From contig NZ_JACVFC010000001.1 in NCBI RefSeq assembly GCF_014529935.1, forward strand, positions 558,001 through 622,000: DNA of 64,000 bases, in the 5' to 3' direction. Position numbers and translations under genes: made by a program. Of this stretch, positions 63,903 through 64,000 are shown piece after piece. Numbering within the stretch: position 1 is the first letter of the stretch; the number at the start of each line of letters is the position of its first letter. The notes below the pieces were generated by a model, which saw only the letters and a list, made by a program, of their open reading frames with translations, searched no databases and was not told where the DNA came from. Source of the DNA: Chitinophaga qingshengii (lineage in GTDB: Bacteria > Bacteroidota > Bacteroidia > Chitinophagales > Chitinophagaceae).

Positions 63903-64000
63903 TTAAAGTGAGATTAAAATTCCCAGTAACCACGTTCTCAAAGGTGGCAGGTATCCTATGTTCCTGAACTCAGGGTCCATCCCGAAATAATTGGTGAAGG
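63903..64000 (-). CDS. SusC/RagA TonB-dependent receptor, C-terminal end (partial)
   Basis: The last 32 codons of a gene entering from the right edge. The residues FTNYFGMDPEFRN, then PPLRTWLLGILISL and the stop at 63903-63905, follow the usual SusC ending (a short Asp-Pro loop, then a last outer-membrane beta strand). It ends 17 bp before the susD start, the standard SusC-SusD order. The fragment is short, so the call rests on the ending pattern plus position. Confidence 0.8.
   Translation of the reverse strand, partial: FTNYFGMDPEFRNIGYLPPLRTWLLGILISL

Noticed and set aside
63886..63933. Longer start for SusD at 63933
   Set aside because: It would overlap the end of susC and bury the signal peptide behind 16 residues.
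1..64000. tRNA, rRNA, CRISPR arrays, insertion sequences, attachment sites
   Set aside because: Looked for on both strands by eye; none was recognisable. Repetition in the window comes from NRPS modules.

Overview
The window looks like a chromosomal piece of a Bacteroidota genome, most likely Chitinophaga or a close relative. Three things point there: a SusC-SusD outer-membrane uptake operon at the right edge, a small stand-alone RRM RNA-binding protein of the kind common in this phylum, and starts preceded by A/T-rich leaders without Shine-Dalgarno sequences. The genus is an inference from overall character, not from a marker gene.

Every gene I accept is on the minus strand, so the window reads right to left. 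(1) 64000-59964: the 3' end of a SusC/RagA TonB-dependent receptor, a SusD/RagB lipoprotein, and a secreted S9 prolyl-oligopeptidase-family hydrolase that overlaps susD by 11 bp. They end at a strong hairpin that has a competing alternative fold. (2) 59433-59125: a small RRM protein with a GTG start. (3) 58764-1: a very large lipopeptide biosynthetic cluster that fills about 92% of the window and runs off the left edge.

The cluster begins with an EctB-type aminotransferase (makes 2,4-diaminobutyrate, Dab) and a CmlA-type diiron amino-acid beta-hydroxylase. Four giant synthetases follow, separated by 28-47 bp. The first (5899 aa) is FAAL-ACP-KS-AT-ACP-aminotransferase followed by three NRPS modules. 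This is the loading logic of iturin/mycosubtilin synthetases: a fatty acid is activated, extended once with malonate, and the beta-keto group is replaced by an amino group. The other three carry 4, 3 and 4 modules, each starting with a TubC-type docking domain. The last ends in a thioesterase that the window cuts.

There are 14 NRPS modules in colinear order, with epimerization domains in modules 1 and 11. Adenylation codes, aligned by eye to GrsA, suggest: beta-amino acyl / D-Phe-like / Asp / Dab / Dab / unclear (Dab-related pocket with Glu replaced by Gln) / Asp / Pro-like / unassigned / Thr / Ser / D-Ile-like / Asp / Val / Pro-like. The predicted product is a tetradeca-lipopeptide with three Asp and two or three Dab residues, at least one beta-hydroxylated residue, and probably macrocyclized by the thioesterase. 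From memory, Chitinophaga makes tetradecalipodepsipeptides (chitinopeptins), so this may be that pathway or a relative. The beta-amino-acyl loading module, a module with an apparently missing epimerase, and a run of altered condensation motifs deserve the closest look. No MbtH, transporter or regulator gene is visible; these may lie left of the window.
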